This document shows, one piece after another, positions 60,737 through 64,000 of a DNA stretch of 64,000 nt. Positions within the stretch are counted from its first letter, which is position 1. Every line of letters begins with the position of its first letter. This stretch comes from Marinitoga piezophila KA3 (GTDB lineage Bacteria; Thermotogota; Thermotogae; Petrotogales; Petrotogaceae): positions 1,612,001 to 1,676,000 of the forward strand of contig NC_016751.1 in assembly GCF_000255135.1 (NCBI RefSeq). Direction: 5' to 3'. Under the pieces are notes generated by a model. The model was not told the origin of the DNA. It saw only the letters and a list, made by a program, of their open reading frames with translations, and did no database searches. The translations under genes and the position numbers were made by a program.

Positions 60737-61750
60737 ATGAAAAAAATTTTTCTTATAGGTTATTACGGTCATGGGAATCTTGGAGATGAAATGTTATTTG
60801 AATCAACATTATATCTTCTTCAAGAATCAGGTTTTATAGGAGAAATATATGTTATTTCTGATAAACCGTTAGAAAAAGAAAATTTTAAAATTACAAATGT
60901 GGAAAAGTTTGATATTCCAGGTATAATAAAAACAATAAATCAAAGTAATTTAATTATATTTGGAGGAGGGAATCTTCTTCAAACAGAGACTTCTCTTAGA
61001 AGTTTCTGGTATTATGAATTTATAATAAACATAGCAAAACATTATAAAAAAAATATAGTATTTTTTTCACAGGGATTTGGTCATTTTAAACACAAATCAG
61101 CATTAAGAAGATTACCTAAAATTCTAAAATATAAAAATCTCTATGGTATTTTAAGAGATAAAACCAGTTATAGATATGCAAAAAGATATTCTAGAAACTT
61201 TGCATATGGTGTGGATATAGGTGTTTTGAAGTATAAAAATACAATCTTTAAGCGTGATCCGCAAAAAGGTCATGTTTCTATAGTAATAAAAAACAAAAGA
61301 AACTGGTCTAAAATAGTGAAAATACTAAAAGATTTAAAAGTTGAAAGACTTACCCCTATAGTATTTAATAAATCTCAGGATTCCATACATGCATATGAGT
61401 TTTTTGAACAATTTGAAAAAGAAATAAATATGAATTTTCCAATAACAGATGAAAGTAAAATAATAGATGAAATGTTAAAATCCGAATTTGTAATTTCTGA
61501 TAGATTACATGGTGGGATATTATCATTATATCTGGGAACTCCCGTGATTTTATATAAAAACAAGAAAAATTTCAGGGTATTTAAATCTATAGACTATAAA
61601 TATAATCTCTTCTTTTCAAATGAGGAAGATATATTATATCCTATAGCAATGCTAAATGATTTTGATTTTGAGATTTTCCAAAGTAAATTTTTATTAATGC
61701 TAAACGCATCTCATCACGAACATCTGGATTTAATTAAAACCTTCTTATAA
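60737..61750 (+). CDS. csaB: Polysaccharide pyruvyl transferase, CsaB-like
   Basis: A 337-residue GT-B-like enzyme. It starts FLIGYYGHGNLGDEMLFE, as in CsaB, and has IIFGGGNLLQ, FFSQGFGH and the C-terminal SDRLHGGILSLYLGTPVI motif. CsaB adds pyruvate ketals to cell-wall polysaccharide, which anchors SLH-domain S-layer proteins. It overlaps the convergent downstream gene by 17 bases. Confidence 0.9.
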   Translation: MKKIFLIGYYGHGNLGDEMLFESTLYLLQESGFIGEIYVISDKPLEKENFKITNVEKFDIPGIIKTINQSNLIIFGGGNLLQTETSLRSFWYYEFIINIAKHYKKNIVFFSQGFGHFKHKSALRRLPKILKYKNLYGILRDKTSYRYAKRYSRNFAYGVDIGVLKYKNTIFKRDPQKGHVSIVIKNKRNWSKIVKILKDLKVERLTPIVFNKSQDSIHAYEFFEQFEKEINMNFPITDESKIIDEMLKSEFVISDRLHGGILSLYLGTPVILYKNKKNFRVFKSIDYKYNLFFSNEEDILYPIAMLNDFDFEIFQSKFLLMLNASHHEHLDLIKTFL

Positions 61751-62780
61751 TATTAAGAGTTTTATTTTCCGTATCCAATACCAGTATTATATTATCTGTT
61801 GGGACCTCTATATCTATAAGATAATCTCCAATCTTTAGTTTTTCATACACCTTGAGGTTTTTATCAATTACAAAAAATTCTCCTGTAATATGAGAAATAG
61901 CAAATAAAAAGTCATTTGATTTATTATAAGCAAAATCTACAATAGGAATATCCTTTAGGATATGTCTAATCTTTTTATCTTTAAAAGAATAAAAATACAA
62001 TCCGCCGTAATGGGAATTACCTACAATCATATCATTGAAAATTCCTATATTCGTAAGATTTTTTCCAAATTGTGCGATCTTTTTTTGATAATTATCAGAA
62101 AATTCAAAAATTCCACCTTCAAAATATTCACCTAAATAATAATAATCATTGTATTTTACAATATCAATAGGGAACAAAATACGTTTTAAGTTTATTATAA
62201 AATCTTCTTTTGAAAGATCGAAAAGCAATTTATAAGTTTTTAAAATGTCATCCTTTTCGTTTTCATACATAGGAACCATAATGTCATCATCTATAATTGA
62301 AATAAAAGGAGCACGTACAGGGAATTTATAAAAATTATCGATTTTAAGCTTTTGCTTGTCTATTATATATAAACCATAAGGATTAATTGTAGTAATATAA
62401 AATTTATCATTTGAATATTTCATATTAATAGGTCTCGCGTAAAGCTTTAATTTCCTGCTCAAACTTCCCCATTTATTAATAACCTTTATTGAAGGGTCGC
62501 CGTTGTCTATAACATATAGATAATTATTAATATAATATCCCGCCATTGGAATTGAAAGTATTCCGTTGTCCACATACAATACAGTGTCACCATTTACATA
62601 ATCTACTACTTTAGCTGTTCCACTATAATTACAAATTGTAGCATAATTCCCATAAATGTCTATATGAAAGGTTCTTTCGCCAACGGGGATCTTATCAACA
62701 ACCTGAAATGTATCAGGCGAACCAAATATGTTTATACTTGCCAATAAAATTACTATAAAAATATATAAATATCTTTTCAT
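61734..62780 (-). CDS. Secreted beta-propeller-like protein of unknown function (348 aa)
   Basis: The ATG at 62778-62780 lies behind AGGAGG. It gives a signal peptide (KRYLYIFIVILLASINIFG). Repeated short strands such as GNYATICNYSG, NYLYVIDNG, DKFYITTINPYGLYII and DFLFAISHITGEFFVIDKN suggest a six- or seven-bladed propeller with degenerate repeats of about 40-50 residues. No catalytic motif is visible. The 3' end overlaps the csaB-like gene by 17 bases, tail to tail. Confidence 0.72.
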   Translation of the reverse strand: MKRYLYIFIVILLASINIFGSPDTFQVVDKIPVGERTFHIDIYGNYATICNYSGTAKVVDYVNGDTVLYVDNGILSIPMAGYYINNYLYVIDNGDPSIKVINKWGSLSRKLKLYARPINMKYSNDKFYITTINPYGLYIIDKQKLKIDNFYKFPVRAPFISIIDDDIMVPMYENEKDDILKTYKLLFDLSKEDFIINLKRILFPIDIVKYNDYYYLGEYFEGGIFEFSDNYQKKIAQFGKNLTNIGIFNDMIVGNSHYGGLYFYSFKDKKIRHILKDIPIVDFAYNKSNDFLFAISHITGEFFVIDKNLKVYEKLKIGDYLIDIEVPTDNIILVLDTENKTLNIIRRF

Positions 62781-62967
62781 CTTCAACCTCCTGGATAATA
62801 ACATTCATCTTATAATTATACATCAAAATTTTATATTTACCAACCAAATAATATTTTATAGTTTTTTTAACTCTTAATTTTTATGTTATTTAAAATTAAT
62901 CACAATATATGTATAATATAAATATATATGACAGAAAAAATCATATTTAAAACAGGAGGTATTAAAT

Positions 62968-63384
62968 ATGGAATTAGAATTAAAACATATGGGTGGAATG
63001 CAATTTGTAGCTAAGACACCTTCTGGACACGATGTAATAATAGATGCCTCGCCTGAAGTTGGAGGAGCAAATACAGGGCCAAGAGCTCTTGAATTATTCT
63101 TAGCAGGAATTGGTGGATGTACAGGAATAGATGTAGCATTGATTTTAAAGAAAATGAAAGTAAATTATAAAGATTTAAGAGTAAAATTAGAAACAGAAAG
63201 AAAAGAAGATCATCCAAAAGCATTTACAAAAATAAATATCAAATATTATTTTAAAGGAAAAGATCTTCCAATGGAAAAATTAGAAAGAGCAGTAAAATTA
63301 TCTCAGGAAAAATATTGCTCTGCTTCTGCAACTGTAAAAGGTGTGGCAGAAGTTACATATGAGATAATTGTTGAGGAGGAATAA
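62968..63384 (+). CDS. OsmC-family peroxiredoxin-like protein
   Basis: A 138-residue OsmC/Ohr-superfamily protein. Two redox Cys are present, in GIGGCTGIDVAL and QEKYCSASATVKG. These Cys act against hydroperoxides in the family. GGAGG precedes the ATG and a TATAAT lies about 55 bases upstream. The stop is one base before the Mrp ATPase ATG, with a Shine-Dalgarno inside its own end (GAGGAGG). Confidence 0.88.
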   Translation: MELELKHMGGMQFVAKTPSGHDVIIDASPEVGGANTGPRALELFLAGIGGCTGIDVALILKKMKVNYKDLRVKLETERKEDHPKAFTKINIKYYFKGKDLPMEKLERAVKLSQEKYCSASATVKGVAEVTYEIIVEEE

Positions 63385-63385
63385 T

Positions 63386-64000
63386 ATGGCAGATAAAAAA
63401 ATTCAATTTAATTTACTAAATCAGGATGATTTAAAAAATATCAAACACATAATAATGGTAATGAGTGGTAAAGGTGGAGTTGGAAAATCTACAATAGCTG
63501 TAAATTTAGCTGTAGCCCTTTCTCTCGAAGGAAGAAAGGTTGGATTAATGGATATTGACATGCATGGTCCAAACGTAATGAGAATGCTTGGTGGAACAGA
63601 AAAAGATCATCCATACCAGGTTGGAGAAAAGATTTTACCGCCAGAAGTAAATGGAATAAAAGTTATATCAGTTTCTCAATTTGTACCGGAATCAGGAAAA
63701 CCAATAGTATGGAGAGGTCCGATAAAAACAGGAACTATAAAACAATTCTTTAACGATATTGAATGGGAAGACTTAGATTATCTCGTTATTGATGCACCTC
63801 CCGGAACAGGTGATGAACCATTAACAGTAATGCAGATGTTAAAAAGATTTGATGGTGCAATTATAGTAACAACACCTTCTGAAGTATCAAAAGATGATGT
63901 TGAAAGAGCAATTAATTTCTTTACAGTAATGAACAAAAAAGTATTGGGACTTGTTGAAAATATGGCATACTTTGAATGTCCAAATTGCCATACAAAGCAC
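63386..64000 (+). CDS. Mrp/NBP35-type P-loop ATPase (iron-sulfur carrier), 3'-truncated by window edge
   Basis: 205 codons are visible and the frame is still open at the window end. It has the deviant Walker A MSGKGGVGKSTIAVNLA (about 27-43), MDIDMHGPNVMRMLG, the Walker B-like LVIDAPPGTGDEPLTV and NMAYFECPNC, the start of the CxxC that binds a bridging Fe-S cluster. The family carries Fe-S clusters to apoproteins. GAGGAGG lies eight bases before the ATG. Confidence 0.92.
   Translation, partial: MADKKIQFNLLNQDDLKNIKHIIMVMSGKGGVGKSTIAVNLAVALSLEGRKVGLMDIDMHGPNVMRMLGGTEKDHPYQVGEKILPPEVNGIKVISVSQFVPESGKPIVWRGPIKTGTIKQFFNDIEWEDLDYLVIDAPPGTGDEPLTVMQMLKRFDGAIIVTTPSEVSKDDVERAINFFTVMNKKVLGLVENMAYFECPNCHTKH

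Overview
The window is a dense, strongly AT-rich bacterial chromosome segment. Gene content and order point to the Thermotogota, most likely a Petrotogales/Marinitoga-like anaerobe. The evidence is the porG-porD-porA-porB pyruvate:ferredoxin oxidoreductase operon, a split cobalamin-dependent methionine synthase (metH plus a free activation-domain protein), a GH57 branching enzyme behind a DUF4912 protein, an AdoCbl-dependent D-ornithine aminomutase, chemotaxis and flagellar genes, and a Na+-type F-ATP synthase. The genus is inferred, not proven.

Layout. 1-3.6 kb: end of an oxidative ornithine-degradation operon (ortB partial, ortS, ortE). 3.6-5.3 kb: a small AT-rich islet (47-aa membrane peptide, lipoprotein with a coupled leader ORF, CPBP intramembrane protease) bracketed by a 48-bp direct repeat of the ortE 3' end. 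5.4-5.8 kb: four tRNA genes (Pro, Gly, Arg, His) with a strong promoter and terminator. 5.8-7.9 kb: mnmE and a membrane protein. 7.96-8.69 kb: a gene-free 739-bp element with 23-bp perfect terminal inverted repeats, filled with hairpins that share NGGA-type loops. 8.7-18.7 kb: acetyltransferase, ispE, NUDIX, hslV, a two-component system, the yicC-remA-gmk-rpoZ cluster, a lone pseudopilin, a HEAT-repeat protein and ComF. 18.8-26.3 kb: DUF4912/GH57 branching enzyme, porGDAB and a parvulin-type foldase. 26.4-30.2 kb: split methionine synthase and pgl. 30.3-37.9 kb: a long minus-strand run (amidase, LysM/M23 peptidase, cheB, dgkA, 2-oxoacid oxidoreductase gamma and beta without alpha, dCMP deaminase, hemW, secreted protein). 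38-43.8 kb: lepA, S41 protease, ribF, PPi-type pfkA. 44-51.5 kb: cheX coupled to a complete atpZIBEFHAGDC operon. 51.6-64 kb: purB, MBL hydrolase, a degenerate GGDEF protein, tig, tex, a cupin, flgB-flgC-fliE, a pyruvyl transferase, a secreted propeller-like protein, osmC and the start of an Mrp ATPase.

The genes fit a fermentative anaerobe. Sugars pass through glycolysis with a PPi-linked PFK and are oxidised by PorGDAB. Ornithine is broken down to acetyl-CoA and alanine through OrtSE and OrtAB. The c-subunit residues predict that ATP synthesis is coupled to Na+. Many promoters carry the same extended -10 element, TGATATAAT, and several convergent gene pairs end inside shared bidirectional terminators.

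The best candidates for something undescribed are the inverted-repeat-bounded hairpin element at 7956-8694 and the ortE-tail-bounded islet at 3606-5329. No CRISPR array, prophage, transposase, rRNA or replication origin was seen.
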